From: Mesorhizobium opportunistum WSM2075
GTDB lineage: Bacteria; Pseudomonadota; Alphaproteobacteria; Rhizobiales; Rhizobiaceae
Direction: 5' to 3'
Assembly (NCBI RefSeq): GCF_000176035.2
Contig: NC_015675.1
Span: 4,220,001 to 4,284,000, forward strand
DNA: 64,000 nucleotides
Each line of letters opens with the position of its first letter. Within the stretch, counting starts at the first letter, position 1. This document shows, piece after piece, positions 27,752 through 38,253 of the stretch. The translations under genes and the position numbers were made by a program. Below the pieces are notes generated by a model. The model made no database searches. It was not told where the DNA came from and was given only the letters and a program-made list of their open reading frames with translations.

Positions 27752-29557
27752 ATGGCTCGTTTTAAGATCGATCTGCGCGCGAGCGCCTTTCGCAGCGTTC
27801 TTGGCTTCACGCTCACCCATTGGCGGCGCCAGCCGTGGCGGCTTTCGCTCATCATGGGCGGTTTTCTGCTGTCGACTCTGGCCGACGTGCTGACGCCGCT
27901 CTACTCCGGCCGGCTGGTCGACGCCGTCGCCAGCAGCGCCGGCGCGGATGCCATTGCCTGGAATGCCGCGATGACGGCGTTTTCCGTCCTGATGGCGCTC
28001 GCCCTGACCGGCGTCGTGCTGCGCAACCTGGCCTTCATGGGAATCGTCGAGCTGACGCTGAAGATGATGGCCGACATCGCCGCCGATGCCTTCCATCGCG
28101 TCCAGCGCTTTTCCACCGACTGGCACGCCAACTCCTTTGCCGGCTCGACGGTGCGCAAGGTGACGCGCGGCATGTGGGCGCTCGACCTGCTCAACGACAC
28201 GATCCTGATCGCACTGCTGCCGTCGGTCGTCATGCTCGTCGGCTCGACGCTGCTGCTTGGCTGGTTCTGGCCGCTGATGGGTGCGGTCGTCGCGGCAGGC
28301 TCGGTGCTGTTCATCATGGTGACGGCGATGCTGTCGCTCGGCTATGTCGCGCCGGCGGCAAGGCTTGCCAACACCTGGGACACGCGCCTCGGCGGATCGC
28401 TGGCCGACGCGGTGAGCTGCAACGCCGTGGTCAAGGGTTTTGGCGCCGAGGAGCGCGAGGAGCACCGCCTCGCCAAGGTGGTTGCCAAATGGCGTGCGCG
28501 CACGCGGCGCACCTGGGTGCGCGGCACCATCAACGGCACCACGCAAGGGGCGCTGCTGCTTATCATGCGCGCCGCGGTGATCGGCCTGGCGCTGATGCTG
28601 TGGTCGTGGGGGCAGGCGAGCGCCGGCGACGTCGCCTTCGTGCTGACTTCGTTCTTCGTGCTGCAGGGTTATTTGCGCGATATCGGCACGCATATCCGCA
28701 ATTTGCAGCGCTCGATCAACGACATGGAGGAACTGGTCGATTTCCAGTCCGAGCCGCTCGGCATCGAGGATCGGCCCGGCGCCAGGCCGATCCGGATCAC
28801 GCAAGGGGCGATCGGCTTCGACAACGTCACCTTCCATTATGGCAGCCACCGGTCGCCGCTCTATCGTGACTTCTCGGTCGACATCGGACCGGGTGAACGT
28901 GTGGGGTTGGTCGGCCATTCGGGGTCGGGCAAGACGACTTTCGTCAAGCTGATCCAGCGGCTCTACGATGTGAACGCCGGAAAGATCCTGATCGACGGCC
29001 AGGATATCTCGCAGGTGGCACAGGCGTCGCTGCGCGGGCAGATCGCGATCGTCCAGCAGGAGCCGATCCTGTTCCACCGGTCGCTGGCCGAAAACATCGC
29101 ATATGCCAGGCCAAGCGCGACGCAGGATGAGATCGAGCATGCCGCACGCCTGGCGAGCGCGCACGACTTCATCACCAGCTTGCCGAAGGGGTACGGCACG
29201 CTGGTGGGCGAGCGCGGCGTGAAACTGTCGGGCGGCGAGCGGCAACGCGTGGCCATCGCACGTGCCTTCCTCGCCGATGCCCGCATCCTGATCCTGGACG
29301 AGGCGACATCGAGCCTCGATTCGGAATCGGAGGTGCTGATCCAGCAGGCGATGGAACGGCTGATGGTCGGCCGCACCACGCTGGTCATCGCGCACCGGCT
29401 CTCGACGGTGCGGGCGCTCGACAGGCTGCTGGTCTTCGATCGCGGCAAGATCGTCGAGGAAGGCTCGCATGACGAGCTGATCCGGCTGAAGGGCGGCATC
29501 TACCGCCGCCTGTTCGAGCGCCAGGCGCTTGAACTGACCAAGGGCCTGGTCGTTTGA
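27752..29557 (+). CDS. ABC exporter, fused permease/ATPase
   Basis: A 601-residue type IV ABC half-transporter. Residues 1-330 hold six membrane helices. The ATPase part carries Walker A GHSGSGKT near residue 391, Q-loop IVQQEPILF, signature LSGGERQRVAIARAF near residue 492, Walker B ILILDEATSSLDSESE and switch IAHRLSTVR. It probably acts as a homodimer exporting a lipid, peptide or drug; the substrate is unknown. ATG 27752 (MARFKIDLRAS) gives a normal N-terminus. A stable hairpin with a TTCG loop follows the stop. Confidence 0.92.
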   Translation: MARFKIDLRASAFRSVLGFTLTHWRRQPWRLSLIMGGFLLSTLADVLTPLYSGRLVDAVASSAGADAIAWNAAMTAFSVLMALALTGVVLRNLAFMGIVELTLKMMADIAADAFHRVQRFSTDWHANSFAGSTVRKVTRGMWALDLLNDTILIALLPSVVMLVGSTLLLGWFWPLMGAVVAAGSVLFIMVTAMLSLGYVAPAARLANTWDTRLGGSLADAVSCNAVVKGFGAEEREEHRLAKVVAKWRARTRRTWVRGTINGTTQGALLLIMRAAVIGLALMLWSWGQASAGDVAFVLTSFFVLQGYLRDIGTHIRNLQRSINDMEELVDFQSEPLGIEDRPGARPIRITQGAIGFDNVTFHYGSHRSPLYRDFSVDIGPGERVGLVGHSGSGKTTFVKLIQRLYDVNAGKILIDGQDISQVAQASLRGQIAIVQQEPILFHRSLAENIAYARPSATQDEIEHAARLASAHDFITSLPKGYGTLVGERGVKLSGGERQRVAIARAFLADARILILDEATSSLDSESEVLIQQAMERLMVGRTTLVIAHRLSTVRALDRLLVFDRGKIVEEGSHDELIRLKGGIYRRLFERQALELTKGLVV

Positions 29558-29563
29558 CCAAAA

Positions 29564-29591
29564 GGGGCCTCCGGCTTCGGCTGGAGGTCCC
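29564..29591 (+). terminator. Hairpin terminator after ABC exporter
   Basis: A 12-pair stem (two G-T pairs) with a TTCG tetraloop: GGGGCCTCCGGC pairs with GCTGGAGGTCCC. It starts seven bases after the exporter stop. The following bases are only weakly T-rich. Confidence 0.6.
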
Positions 29592-29633
29592 TCTCAGGCA
29601 TCGGTCAGCCGGAGCGACGTACGCGGCATCTTT

Positions 29634-29933
29634 TTGCGGCCCCGGTTTCGAGGCGTTTTGTTTATAACGCAGGCCGCGACATGTCGTTTCTACCGGGTCG
29701 CGGCACTCTTCCTGGCCAAGTTTCGCCGGCGGCGTCACCTCCGCGATCGCGCGATCGCAGAGACGGCCGAGTATATGAGGGAGATCTATCTCGACCCTGC
29801 CGGCCAGTCGGGTGCGATGGTCCGCTCTCGAATTGCGGAGGTCACGGAAGCGGTCCGCTCCGGCGACATCTTTATCGGTGGGCTGATGGGCGACCGCTGG
29901 ACCCGGCTCGGTTCCGACGACTTCGGCCACTGA
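29634..29933 (+). CDS. Hypothetical small basic protein
   Basis: A possible 99-residue protein from a TTG at 29634. An ATG at 29775 would give 52 residues starting [14 protein letters not shown]. The N-terminal half is very Arg-rich ([13 protein letters not shown]); the C-terminal half reads like a normal acidic helix plus [14 protein letters not shown]. No family is recognised. It occupies an otherwise empty 566 bases between the ABC exporter and gltX. The C-terminal half looks more protein-like than the N-terminal half, so the shorter form is slightly favoured. Confidence 0.35.
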   Translation: MRPRFRGVLFITQAATCRFYRVAALFLAKFRRRRHLRDRAIAETAEYMREIYLDPAGQSGAMVRSRIAEVTEAVRSGDIFIGGLMGDRWTRLGSDDFGH

Positions 29934-30123
29934 TCGGCTTCGACGACACGTTCGCCGGCGCCGGCCCCGACAAGTTGACTTATCGCGGCAGGAAAAGGCG
30001 ACCTATGTGCCGCTTGAGCGCACGCCACCCCGGTCTTTTCATTGCTTGCGCCATGTTCTATGTCTGCCGCACGGCGCGGGGGCGCATCTTGTCAATCACC
30101 AAGGCATCCGGTACGCCCCGCTC

Positions 30124-31497
30124 ATGACAGTTACCGTTCGTTTCGCCCCGTCACCGACCGGCCGCATCCATATCGGCAATGCGCGCACCGCTCTGTTCAA
30201 CTGGCTGTTTGCGCTCAACAACAAGGGCCGCTTCATCCAACGCTTCGACGACACCGACATCGCCCGCTCGAAGCAGGAATTCTCCGACGCCATCCTCTAC
30301 GACCTGCATTGGCTGGGCATTTTCCCGGATGCCACCGAATATCAGTCGCGGCGCTTCGAGATCTATGACGCGGCGGTCGAGCGGCTGAAGGCGGCGGGCG
30401 TTCTCTATGCCTGCTACGAAACGCCGGAGGAACTCGATCTCAGGCGCAAGGTGCGCCGCACGCGCGGCCTGCCGCCGGTCTATGGCCGCGAGGCCTTGAC
30501 GCTGACGCAGGAGCAGGTGGCCGAATACCAGGCCGACGGCCGACGGCCGCACTGGCGCTTCCTGTTGCCCAATTTCTCCGGCGATCCGCTGCAGCCGGAG
30601 CGTACCGAGATCCATTGGAACGACCTGGTGCGCGGTGAGGAAACGGTTGACCTGGCCTCTCTGTCAGACCCGGTCCTGGTGCGCGAGGACGGCACCTATC
30701 TCTACACGCTGCCTTCCGTCGTCGATGACATCGAGATGGGCATCAGCCATGTCATCCGCGGCGACGACCACGTTACCAACACGGGCGTCCAGATCGCCTT
30801 GTTCCGAGCATTGGGTGCTGAACCTCCGGTATTCGGCCACCACAATCTGTTGACCACCGTCTCGGGCGAGGGGCTGTCGAAGCGCACCGGCGCGCTCTCC
30901 ATTGAAAGCCTGCGCGAGGATGGCATCGAGCCGATGGCGGTTGCTTCGCTCGCCGTGCTGGTCGGCACTTCGGAAAATGTCGCTGCCGCGCACGACCTCG
31001 GCGAACTCGCCGGCCACTTCGACCCGGCCGCGACGTCGAAATCATCGGCCAAGTTCGATCCGGACGAGCTTTTCGTGCTCAACCGCGTGCTGCTGCACCA
31101 TATGCCGTTCGATGAAGCGCGCGACCGGCTGATGGTGCTTGGCATTTCAGGCGAGCAGGCCGAGCCGTTCTGGCTGGCGGTGCGCGGCAATCTCGACCGG
31201 CTGGCGGATGCCGTGGCCTGGTGGCGGATCCTGCGCGAGGGGCCGCAAGAGAAACCCGAATTTTCCACGGACGACCGCGATTTCCTTCACCAGGCATTCG
31301 ATGTCCTGCCTGAAGATCCCTGGAGCGGGACGGTCTGGAAGGATTGGACGGGCAAGATCAGGGAAGCGACCGGGCGCAAGGGCAAGGCATTGTTCATGCC
31401 GCTGAGGCTTGCCCTTACCGGGCTGCCTTCGGGGCCGGAGCTTGCAGATCTATTGCCGCTGATGGGTCGGGAAGGAACGCTGGCCCGACGACCCTGA
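30124..31497 (+). CDS. gltX: Glutamyl-tRNA synthetase
   Basis: A 457-residue class I aminoacyl-tRNA synthetase that charges tRNA with glutamate. The HIGH motif appears as HIGN in [17 protein letters not shown] at the N-terminus and the KMSKS loop as LSKR in [12 protein letters not shown] near residue 250. Size and motifs fit the bacterial GluRS group; rhizobia often carry two copies, and this may be the one also acting on tRNA-Gln. ATG 30124 directly precedes the conserved start. The last 83 bases overlap the convergent DUF2865 gene. Confidence 0.95.
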   Translation: MTVTVRFAPSPTGRIHIGNARTALFNWLFALNNKGRFIQRFDDTDIARSKQEFSDAILYDLHWLGIFPDATEYQSRRFEIYDAAVERLKAAGVLYACYETPEELDLRRKVRRTRGLPPVYGREALTLTQEQVAEYQADGRRPHWRFLLPNFSGDPLQPERTEIHWNDLVRGEETVDLASLSDPVLVREDGTYLYTLPSVVDDIEMGISHVIRGDDHVTNTGVQIALFRALGAEPPVFGHHNLLTTVSGEGLSKRTGALSIESLREDGIEPMAVASLAVLVGTSENVAAAHDLGELAGHFDPAATSKSSAKFDPDELFVLNRVLLHHMPFDEARDRLMVLGISGEQAEPFWLAVRGNLDRLADAVAWWRILREGPQEKPEFSTDDRDFLHQAFDVLPEDPWSGTVWKDWTGKIREATGRKGKALFMPLRLALTGLPSGPELADLLPLMGREGTLARRP

Positions 31498-32638
31498 TCT
31501 TGCGCTGCTCCGGCGGCAAGGCGGACACGGGCGACGTCACCGGCTTGGCGGACAGACGCTTGATGGCTTCGCGGTCGAGCCCGCCCTCCATATTCGCCAG
31601 GGTCTCCGGATCCGCGCCCGGATCGGGCTTGGAAGGCGGAACCGGGATGAACGGTGCCGCCTCGGTCTCGGGTTGGGATTGCTGAGGGGCGGGCGGGTTG
31701 CCGCCGATGATCTGGAAATTCTGCGCGGCATTGCAACCGCATGCCGGCGGCCGCGCCACGTTGGACTGCTTGTAGAGATAGGCGGTCGGCAATTCGCTGT
31801 AGGGCCTGCCGGTGACCGATGACGTCATCGACGCCGAATCGTCGTCCATGCCGCGCGAATAGAAAACCTGCATCTCGGTGCCGGGGCAGCTCGATTCGCA
31901 ATTCTTCTGGTCGCGCTCGAAGTCGCTGGTCGAGGCGGCGTTCGACATGGGGAAGAAATAGCCGTCGCAGGTGCGCACGCAGGTGGTGTGGAATTCACCG
32001 CCGGTGCCCGGAAAGTCCGGAATGTCGGGCCGGTTCAGGACGCGGCTTACACCGCGCTCCTCGTCTGCATCGCCAGGCTGGTTCCTCGTATCGTCAAGCT
32101 GGTCCGATCTGCCGCCCTGCCGGTTGTCGCCGCCGAAAAGCTGCTCGAACAGGTTTGCGTTGCCGTCTTCACGGCTTGCTTCCCGCAAGGGTTCCCGGCG
32201 CGGCGCAACCGGGTCGTCGCGGCAGCCATTGGCGTCGAGCGCGGCCAGGATGCGGCCACGGTCGCGGCGCGATCCGCCGCCGCCGGCGAGCTGTGCTCGC
32301 TTGGCCTGCAGGCTGTCGAGATTGGCGTTCATGCGGTCGATGGTGGCGTTGAGGCCGGCGCATTGGTTGACGTTGCGGGAAAACAGCGAAAACCCGCACC
32401 CGGCGCCGTTCGCCTGGCCGCGAGCTTTTGAAATCTGCTCACGCTGCCGTTCGATCGCGGCGTCGTATTTGCGGATCATTGCCGGACCGCCGCCACCGCC
32501 GCGCGAGGCAGCGGCAAGATCGGCTTCCAACTGGCGGCAAACCCGAGAGGCAGCCTGCGGCTCGGTGATTGTGGCGCCGGACAGCAAAAGGCCAAGCAGC
32601 ACGGCAGCATGCGCCTGCTTCAACCCTCCGACTGTCAT
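31415..32638 (-). CDS. DUF2865 family exported protein
   Basis: A 407-residue exported protein of the DUF2865 family, known mainly from Hyphomicrobiales and without assigned function. A signal peptide (cleavage likely after EPQA) precedes a helical, Arg/Gly-rich first half. The conserved centre carries Cys-rich motifs: [33 protein letters not shown] and CGCNAAQ. The Pro-rich C-terminal 100 residues look disordered and are coded partly opposite the end of gltX. The paired Cys suggest disulfides in the periplasm. Confidence 0.8.
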   Translation of the reverse strand: MTVGGLKQAHAAVLLGLLLSGATITEPQAASRVCRQLEADLAAASRGGGGGPAMIRKYDAAIERQREQISKARGQANGAGCGFSLFSRNVNQCAGLNATIDRMNANLDSLQAKRAQLAGGGGSRRDRGRILAALDANGCRDDPVAPRREPLREASREDGNANLFEQLFGGDNRQGGRSDQLDDTRNQPGDADEERGVSRVLNRPDIPDFPGTGGEFHTTCVRTCDGYFFPMSNAASTSDFERDQKNCESSCPGTEMQVFYSRGMDDDSASMTSSVTGRPYSELPTAYLYKQSNVARPPACGCNAAQNFQIIGGNPPAPQQSQPETEAAPFIPVPPSKPDPGADPETLANMEGGLDREAIKRLSAKPVTSPVSALPPEQRKIRVVGPAFLPDPSAAIDLQAPAPKAAR

Positions 32639-32694
32639 CCGTCCAACTCCGCCTGATCGTCCGCAAGGCTATCGTATTCGCGGTTAACCGCAAT

Positions 32695-35037
32695 TTACTG
32701 CGAAAGCTGCGTTCCGCCCAGATCGACGATCGCCTGTGCCTTGTGCGCGGCTTCGACGACGGCCAGCGCGGTCATGTTGACCACGCCACGCGACGTGACC
32801 GAAGGCGTCAGGATATGCGCCGGCTTGTCGGTGCCGAGCAGGATCGGCCCGACATGCAGCGCATCCATCATGGCACGCAGCGCCGTCAGCGTGATGTTGG
32901 CCGAATCGAGGTTCGGGAAGACCAGGAGATTGGCTTCGCCCTTCAGCCGCGAATGCGGATAGACGCGCTGGCGCAGATGCTCCGACAAAGCGGAATCGGC
33001 ATGCATTTCGCCGTCGCACTGCAATTCCGGCGCGATGCGCGCCAGGATCGCCGCTGCCTGCCGCATCTTGAGCGCGCTCGGCGAATCGCGCGAGCCGAAA
33101 TCCGAATGCGACAGCAGTGCCGCCTTCGGCTCGATGCCGAAGCGCTGGATTTCCTCGGCCGCCAGCACGGTCATCTCGGCGATCTCCTCGGCGGTCGGGT
33201 CGACGGAGACGTGGGTGTCGGTGAGGAAGATGATGCCGCGCTGCGAGATCAGCATCGACAGCGTCGATAAATCGTAATCCTTGATGCCGGCGCGCGGCCC
33301 GATGATCAGCGTCACGTTGCGCAGATGCCGCTCGAAGCGGCCTTCGAGGCCGCAGACCATGGCGTCGGCGTCGCCGCGCTTCAGCGCCAGAGCGGCGATC
33401 ACCGTATTGTCGGTGCGCACCATGGTGCGCGCGGCCTCCGTCGTCACGCCGCGCCGGCCGGCGAGCTCGATCAGGAGGTCGACATAGTGGCGATAACGCG
33501 GATCGTCTTCCGGGTTGATCAGTCCGAAATCGACACCCGGTTTGATGCGCAGGCCGTAGCGCTTCAGCCTGACTTCGATGACATGCGGACGGCCGATCAG
33601 GATCGGTTCGGCTATGCCTTCCTCGAGCACCACCTGGGCGGCGCGCAGCACGCGCTCATCCTCGCCGTCGGCGTAGATGACGCGCTTGGCGCTCGAGGCC
33701 TTGGCGGACGAGAACACCGGCTTCATCACCAGGCCGGAGCGGAAGACGAACCGGTTGAGCTTGTCGATATAGGCGGCGAAATCGGTGATCGGCCGTGTCG
33801 CGACGCCGGTGTCGCAGGCCGCCTTGGCGACCGCCGGCGCGATGCGCAGGATGAGCCTGGGATCGAAGGGCGAGGGGATCAGGAACTCGGGTCCGAAGAT
33901 CGGCGTCTCGCCGGAATAGGCGCGCGCGGCGACGTCCGAAGGCTCTTCGCGGGCAAGGGCCGCGATGGCGCGGACCGCCGCCATCTTCATCTCCTCGTTG
34001 ATGGCGCTGGCGCCGCAGTCCAGCGCACCACGGAAGATGTAGGGGAAGCAGAGAACGTTGTTGACCTGGTTGGGAAAATCGGAGCGGCCCGTGCAGATCA
34101 TGGCATCGGGACGCGCCGCGCGCGCCACTTCCGGCATGATCTCCGGATTGGGATTGGCCAGCGCCAGGATCAGCGGCTTCGGCGCCATGTGCTGGAGCAG
34201 TTCCGGCTTCAGCACACCGGCGGCCGAAAGGCCGAGGAAGACGTCGGCGCCCGCAATAACGTCGGCCAGCGTGCGCGCCTCGGTATCCTTCACATAGGGG
34301 TCCTTCCAGCGGTCCATCTCGTCGGTGCGGCCCTTGTAGGCGACGCCGAAACGGTCGGTGACCCAAATATTTTCGACGCGCACGCCGAGCGAGACCAGGA
34401 GGTTGAGGCAGGCGAGGGCCGCGGCACCGGCGCCGGAGGTGACGACCTTGATGTCCGAAATGGTCTTGCCGGCGAATTCCAGCCCGTTGAGCACGGCGGC
34501 GGCGACGATGATGGCCGTGCCGTGCTGGTCGTCGTGGAACACCGGTATCTTCATGCGCGCCTTGAGCCGTTCCTCAACCTCGAAACACTCCGGCGCCTTG
34601 ATATCCTCGAGGTTGATGCCGCCGAAGGTCGGCTCCAGGGCGGCGACCGTTTCGACCATGCGCTCGATTTCGGGCGCGTCGATCTCGATGTCGAAGACGT
34701 CGATGCCGGCGAATTTCTTGAACAGGACCGCCTTGCCCTCCATGACCGGCTTGGACGCCAGCGGGCCGATATTGCCGAGGCCGAGCACGGCCGAGCCGTT
34801 GGAGACGACGCCGACCAGGTTGGCGCGCGCCGTATAGTCGGCGGCGGTCGCCGGATCGTCGCGGATCTCCAGGCAAGGGGCCGCCACGCCAGGCGAATAG
34901 GCGAGCGCCAGGTCGCGCTGGTTGCCGAGCGGCTTGGTCGCCTGGATTTCGAGCTTTCCAGGCGTCGGGTGCTTGTGGAAGTAGAGGGCGGCTTCGTCGA
35001 GGTCCGAACGTGCCGTTTTCTTGCTCTCGCCAGTCAT
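32695..35037 (-). CDS. maeB: NADP-dependent malic enzyme, MaeB type
   Basis: A 780-residue malic enzyme converting malate to pyruvate and CO2. The N-terminal half is the catalytic part ([12 protein letters not shown], the Tyr/Lys region, [15 protein letters not shown] with the metal-binding Asp, and an NAD(P)-binding fold around [15 protein letters not shown]). The C-terminal half, from about residue 440, resembles phosphotransacetylase and probably senses acetyl-CoA. This fusion is standard for the NADP form. ATG 35037 was chosen over an upstream in-frame start with an unrelated basic leader. Confidence 0.95.
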   Translation of the reverse strand: MTGESKKTARSDLDEAALYFHKHPTPGKLEIQATKPLGNQRDLALAYSPGVAAPCLEIRDDPATAADYTARANLVGVVSNGSAVLGLGNIGPLASKPVMEGKAVLFKKFAGIDVFDIEIDAPEIERMVETVAALEPTFGGINLEDIKAPECFEVEERLKARMKIPVFHDDQHGTAIIVAAAVLNGLEFAGKTISDIKVVTSGAGAAALACLNLLVSLGVRVENIWVTDRFGVAYKGRTDEMDRWKDPYVKDTEARTLADVIAGADVFLGLSAAGVLKPELLQHMAPKPLILALANPNPEIMPEVARAARPDAMICTGRSDFPNQVNNVLCFPYIFRGALDCGASAINEEMKMAAVRAIAALAREEPSDVAARAYSGETPIFGPEFLIPSPFDPRLILRIAPAVAKAACDTGVATRPITDFAAYIDKLNRFVFRSGLVMKPVFSSAKASSAKRVIYADGEDERVLRAAQVVLEEGIAEPILIGRPHVIEVRLKRYGLRIKPGVDFGLINPEDDPRYRHYVDLLIELAGRRGVTTEAARTMVRTDNTVIAALALKRGDADAMVCGLEGRFERHLRNVTLIIGPRAGIKDYDLSTLSMLISQRGIIFLTDTHVSVDPTAEEIAEMTVLAAEEIQRFGIEPKAALLSHSDFGSRDSPSALKMRQAAAILARIAPELQCDGEMHADSALSEHLRQRVYPHSRLKGEANLLVFPNLDSANITLTALRAMMDALHVGPILLGTDKPAHILTPSVTSRGVVNMTALAVVEAAHKAQAIVDLGGTQLSQ

Positions 35038-35198
35038 TCCGGCCCTCCCTGCGCTCTGCCTGCGACCCTTCTTAGCATGCGGCCGCGGTTTTTCGAGACG
35101 CCAAATGACGCAATCGCGGATCACATTGGCGAGACAGGAATAGCTGATTTATTTCAGCCGCTTGGACAGGGTTTCTTCCGCGTTGCGATTGTCGGGGC

Positions 35199-35978
35199 TC
35201 AGAACGCGCTGACGTAGAGGCCGCCATCCACCGGAATGTTCTGCCCGGTCAGGTAGCCGGCATGAACGGAGCACAGGAAGGCGCAGATCTGGCCGAATTC
35301 CTCGGGCGTGCCGAGCCGCTTGGCCGGCACGTCGGCGCTGATGCGGGTCTTGCGCGCCGCCGCCGCCGCGGGCTCCTCGACGGTGCCTGCCTCATGCGGG
35401 CCGCGCAGCCGGTCGGTGTCGAGCTTGCCTGGCAGCAGGCTGTTGATGGTGACGTTGCGGTCGATCACCGTGCGCGCCACGCCGGCGAGGAACGAGGTCA
35501 GGCCGGCGCGCGCCCCCGACGACAGGTCGAGGCCGGGGATCGGCACGTAGACCGACAGCGAGGTGATGTTGACGATGCGGCCGAAGCCACGTTTGGCCAT
35601 GCCGTCGATGACGGCCTGCACCAGCTCGATCGGTGTGACCATGTTCTGGGTGACGCCTTCGAGGATCTTGCCGCGATCGAGTTCGCGGAAATCGCGCAAT
35701 GGCGGGCCGCCATTGTTGTTGACGAGAATGTCGGGCTCAGGGCAGGCGGCAAGCAGTGCCTTCTGCACTTCGGGTTTCGAGACATCACCGACGACTTCCG
35801 TGACCGTCACGCCGTAGCGCTCGCGCAGCTCCGCGGCGGTCCTCGCCACCAGTTCGGCGTTTCGTCCGTTAACGACGATGTCGCAGCCGGCCTCGGCCAG
35901 TGCCATGGCGCAGCCTTTTCCAAGTCCCTTGCTCGAAGCGCAGACGATGGCTTTCTTGCCGCGAATACCGAGATCCAT
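35199..35978 (-). CDS. SDR-family oxidoreductase, degenerate active site
   Basis: A 259-residue short-chain dehydrogenase/reductase-like protein. The fold is clear (NNNGGPP in place of NNAG, the strand IVNITSLSV, and C-terminal YLTGQNIPVDGG), but the key motifs are altered: the cofactor glycine motif reads ASSKGLG instead of TGxxxGIG, and where YxxxK should be the sequence is SSGAR. This matches the BKR-like SDR subgroup that lacks a full tetrad. It may bind cofactor without classical reduction. It lies 161 bases upstream of maeB on the same strand. Confidence 0.82.
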   Translation of the reverse strand: MDLGIRGKKAIVCASSKGLGKGCAMALAEAGCDIVVNGRNAELVARTAAELRERYGVTVTEVVGDVSKPEVQKALLAACPEPDILVNNNGGPPLRDFRELDRGKILEGVTQNMVTPIELVQAVIDGMAKRGFGRIVNITSLSVYVPIPGLDLSSGARAGLTSFLAGVARTVIDRNVTINSLLPGKLDTDRLRGPHEAGTVEEPAAAAARKTRISADVPAKRLGTPEEFGQICAFLCSVHAGYLTGQNIPVDGGLYVSAF

Positions 35979-36097
35979 GACGATTTCTCCTGTGATTTGG
36001 CCGGCAGGCTAGCTCTTGGGCTGGCCCAATCGCAACTGTCATACGGTTGTTGCATGAATCGGGGCATAGGCTGCGCGAAAGCAACGGTGAAAACGCG

Positions 36098-36913
36098 ATG
36101 TCCGGCCAAGAGCCCCGCACCTTCCGCAGCATGTTCATTTCCGATGTCCATCTCGGCTCGAAGGCTGCCAAGGCGGAATTCCTGATCGATTTCCTTCGCT
36201 ATCACGACGCCGACATCATCTATCTGGTCGGTGACATCGTCGACGGCTGGCGGCTGCGGCGGAGCTGGCACTGGCCGCAAAGCCACAACGACGTCGTGCA
36301 GAAATTGCTGCGCAAGGCGCGCAAGGGCGCCTCGATTACCTATATCGCCGGCAATCACGATGAGTTTGCCCGCCAGTTCCAGGGCGTGCATTTCGGCGGC
36401 ATCGTCGTTGCCGACCGCGCCATCCATGAGACCGCCGACGGCAGGCGCCTGCTGGTCATCCATGGCGACCAGTTCGACACCGTCGTCCACAACCAGCGCT
36501 GGCTCGCCTATCTCGGCGACCATGCCTACGACGCGGCCATGCAGGTCAACCGTGTCATCACGCGTCTGCGCCAGCTGCTCGGCCTGCCTTACTGGTCGTT
36601 CTCGTCCTGGGCCAAGGTCAAGGTCAAGAAAGCGGTAAACTTCATCGGTTCGTTCCAGACCGTGCTCAGCGAGGAAGCGCGGCGTTCGCATGTCGACGGC
36701 GTCATCTGCGGCCACATCCACCACGCCGCGATCGAGAACTATGGCGATGTGCAGTACATCAACACCGGCGACTGGGTGGAGAGCTGCACGGCGGTGGTCG
36801 AACATTTCGACGGCCGCATGGAAATCCTGACCTGGGCGCATGTCCTGCCTGAAGCGCCGGACGAGCCTTTCATCCCGATGCTCATCGAAGATCGGGTCGG
36901 GCAGGCGGCCTGA
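36098..36913 (+). CDS. LpxH-like metallophosphoesterase
   Basis: A 271-residue calcineurin-type phosphoesterase. All five metal motifs are visible: SDVHLGSK, GDIVDGW, AGNHDEF, HGDQFD and CGHIHHA. The closest characterised family is UDP-2,3-diacylglucosamine diphosphatase (LpxH) of lipid A synthesis, but this longer alphaproteobacterial branch may act on another diphosphate, so LpxH activity is an inference. ATG 36098 lies 51 bases inside an open frame and was chosen because the conserved part begins there. It is divergent from the SDR gene. Confidence 0.85.
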   Translation: MSGQEPRTFRSMFISDVHLGSKAAKAEFLIDFLRYHDADIIYLVGDIVDGWRLRRSWHWPQSHNDVVQKLLRKARKGASITYIAGNHDEFARQFQGVHFGGIVVADRAIHETADGRRLLVIHGDQFDTVVHNQRWLAYLGDHAYDAAMQVNRVITRLRQLLGLPYWSFSSWAKVKVKKAVNFIGSFQTVLSEEARRSHVDGVICGHIHHAAIENYGDVQYINTGDWVESCTAVVEHFDGRMEILTWAHVLPEAPDEPFIPMLIEDRVGQAA

Positions 36914-37038
36914 CACGGAATTCACGGAGGCTTTCAGCGTTAATCGGTTAGTCCAGCCGGTTTCGCCTGGTTTTCCGCCATGTTAAGGGATCGATCTACA
37001 TCGCCAGCCGGCCGAGCGCGGCGTAATTGGATCGATTC

Positions 37039-38253
37039 ATGTCCCTGCCGCCGCTTTCGCCAGAACAACTCGTCAAGCCGCGCCATTTCGAGCTGCGCAT
37101 GAGCCTGATCTTCGCGACATTGTTCGTGTCGCAAGGCACCCATCTGCCCTATTTTCCGCTCTGGCTGCAGGCGAAAGGTTTTGGCGCCGAACAAATCGCC
37201 GTCATCCTTGCCGCGCCGATGTTCCTGCGCGTCCTGACGACGCCCATGCTGACGGCACTTGCCGACCGGGCGAAGGACCGCGCCGACGTCTACATCGTGC
37301 TGGTCGCGGCAACGATGGTCATTTCGGCAGGCTATTTCCTGCCGGCGACCTACGCGATCGTGCTGGCCGTATCGCTGATTCTGACGGTCGTCTGGACACC
37401 GCATTCGCCAATGGCCGATTCGCTTGCGTTGTCCGGGGTGCGCCGCTTCGGCTCGAACTACACCGCCATGCGCAAATGGGGCTCGATCTCCTATCTTTGC
37501 GCCAATGTCGTGGGCGGCTTCATCCTGGCGGCGGCCGGAGCCAAAGCCGTACCGGTGATCATTTTCGGGGCGCTCGCAGCAGCGCTTGCCGCAGCCTTGT
37601 TTGCGCCGCGCATGGGGCGGCCGCGCAAGGCTTCGCCGTTGTCGGCCACTGAAATCCAGCACGCGGCGCCGAGCCTGTTCAATGCCTATTTCCTCTATTT
37701 CACCTTTGGCGTCGGCATCATCACCGCCAGCCACGCCTTCCTCTACGGCTTTGTTTCCATCTACTGGAAATCGATCGGCATCAGCGATTCCGTCGTTGGC
37801 CTGCTTTGGGCCTGGGGCGTGGTGTCCGAAGTCTGCATGTTTTTGTTTTTCAATCGCATTTTCGCCTCCGTATCCGTAGTCAAGGTGATGGTGATCGCCG
37901 GCATCGGGTCGATCGTGCGCTGGATCGTCTTTCCGCTGGTATGGCCGCTTGGTCTTGGGGTCGCCGGCTTCTTCGCCGTGCAGTCGCTGCATTCGGTGTC
38001 CGTCGCAATGGTGCTGATCGGGCTGCAGAAAATGATCGGCGAGACCGTCTCCGAAGAGCGCACCGGTGCCGCGCAAGGCATCGCCTATTTCTTCAACGGC
38101 TTCTTCATGGCGGCCGTCACGCTTGCGTCCGGTCCGCTCTATGACCGTCTCGGCGTCGATGGTTTCCTGGCGATGATTCCGATCGCGATCGTCGGCCTTG
38201 TGCTGATCGGGCTTGCGGCGCGCTCAGCCCCAAAGCACCCGGTCCGGGGGTGA
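37039..38253 (+). CDS. MFS transporter, HcaT/LacY-like
   Basis: A 404-residue carrier with twelve hydrophobic helices in the MFS_1-like group that includes the 3-phenylpropionate transporter HcaT. Family features include the early FVSQGTHLPYFPLWLQAKGF, ADRAKDRADVY in loop 2-3 and FGSNYTAMRKWGSISYL in the fourth and fifth helices. The substrate is unknown. ATG 37039 is preferred to a TTG four codons earlier. Its last 30 bases overlap the convergent epimerase gene. Confidence 0.87.
   Translation: MSLPPLSPEQLVKPRHFELRMSLIFATLFVSQGTHLPYFPLWLQAKGFGAEQIAVILAAPMFLRVLTTPMLTALADRAKDRADVYIVLVAATMVISAGYFLPATYAIVLAVSLILTVVWTPHSPMADSLALSGVRRFGSNYTAMRKWGSISYLCANVVGGFILAAAGAKAVPVIIFGALAAALAAALFAPRMGRPRKASPLSATEIQHAAPSLFNAYFLYFTFGVGIITASHAFLYGFVSIYWKSIGISDSVVGLLWAWGVVSEVCMFLFFNRIFASVSVVKVMVIAGIGSIVRWIVFPLVWPLGLGVAGFFAVQSLHSVSVAMVLIGLQKMIGETVSEERTGAAQGIAYFFNGFFMAAVTLASGPLYDRLGVDGFLAMIPIAIVGLVLIGLAARSAPKHPVRG

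Noticed and set aside
32680..32691. GCGGTTAACCGC palindrome between maeB and the DUF2865 gene
   Set aside because: A perfect 12-base palindrome containing a TTAACC half site, but too short and alone to support a CtrA site or a terminator.
33325..35217. 630-codon open frame antisense to maeB
   Set aside because: Covers maeB in the opposite frame; no domain visible.
36940..38076. 378-codon open frame antisense to the MFS carrier
   Set aside because: The product is charged and His-rich with no motif, while the plus strand encodes a clear membrane carrier.
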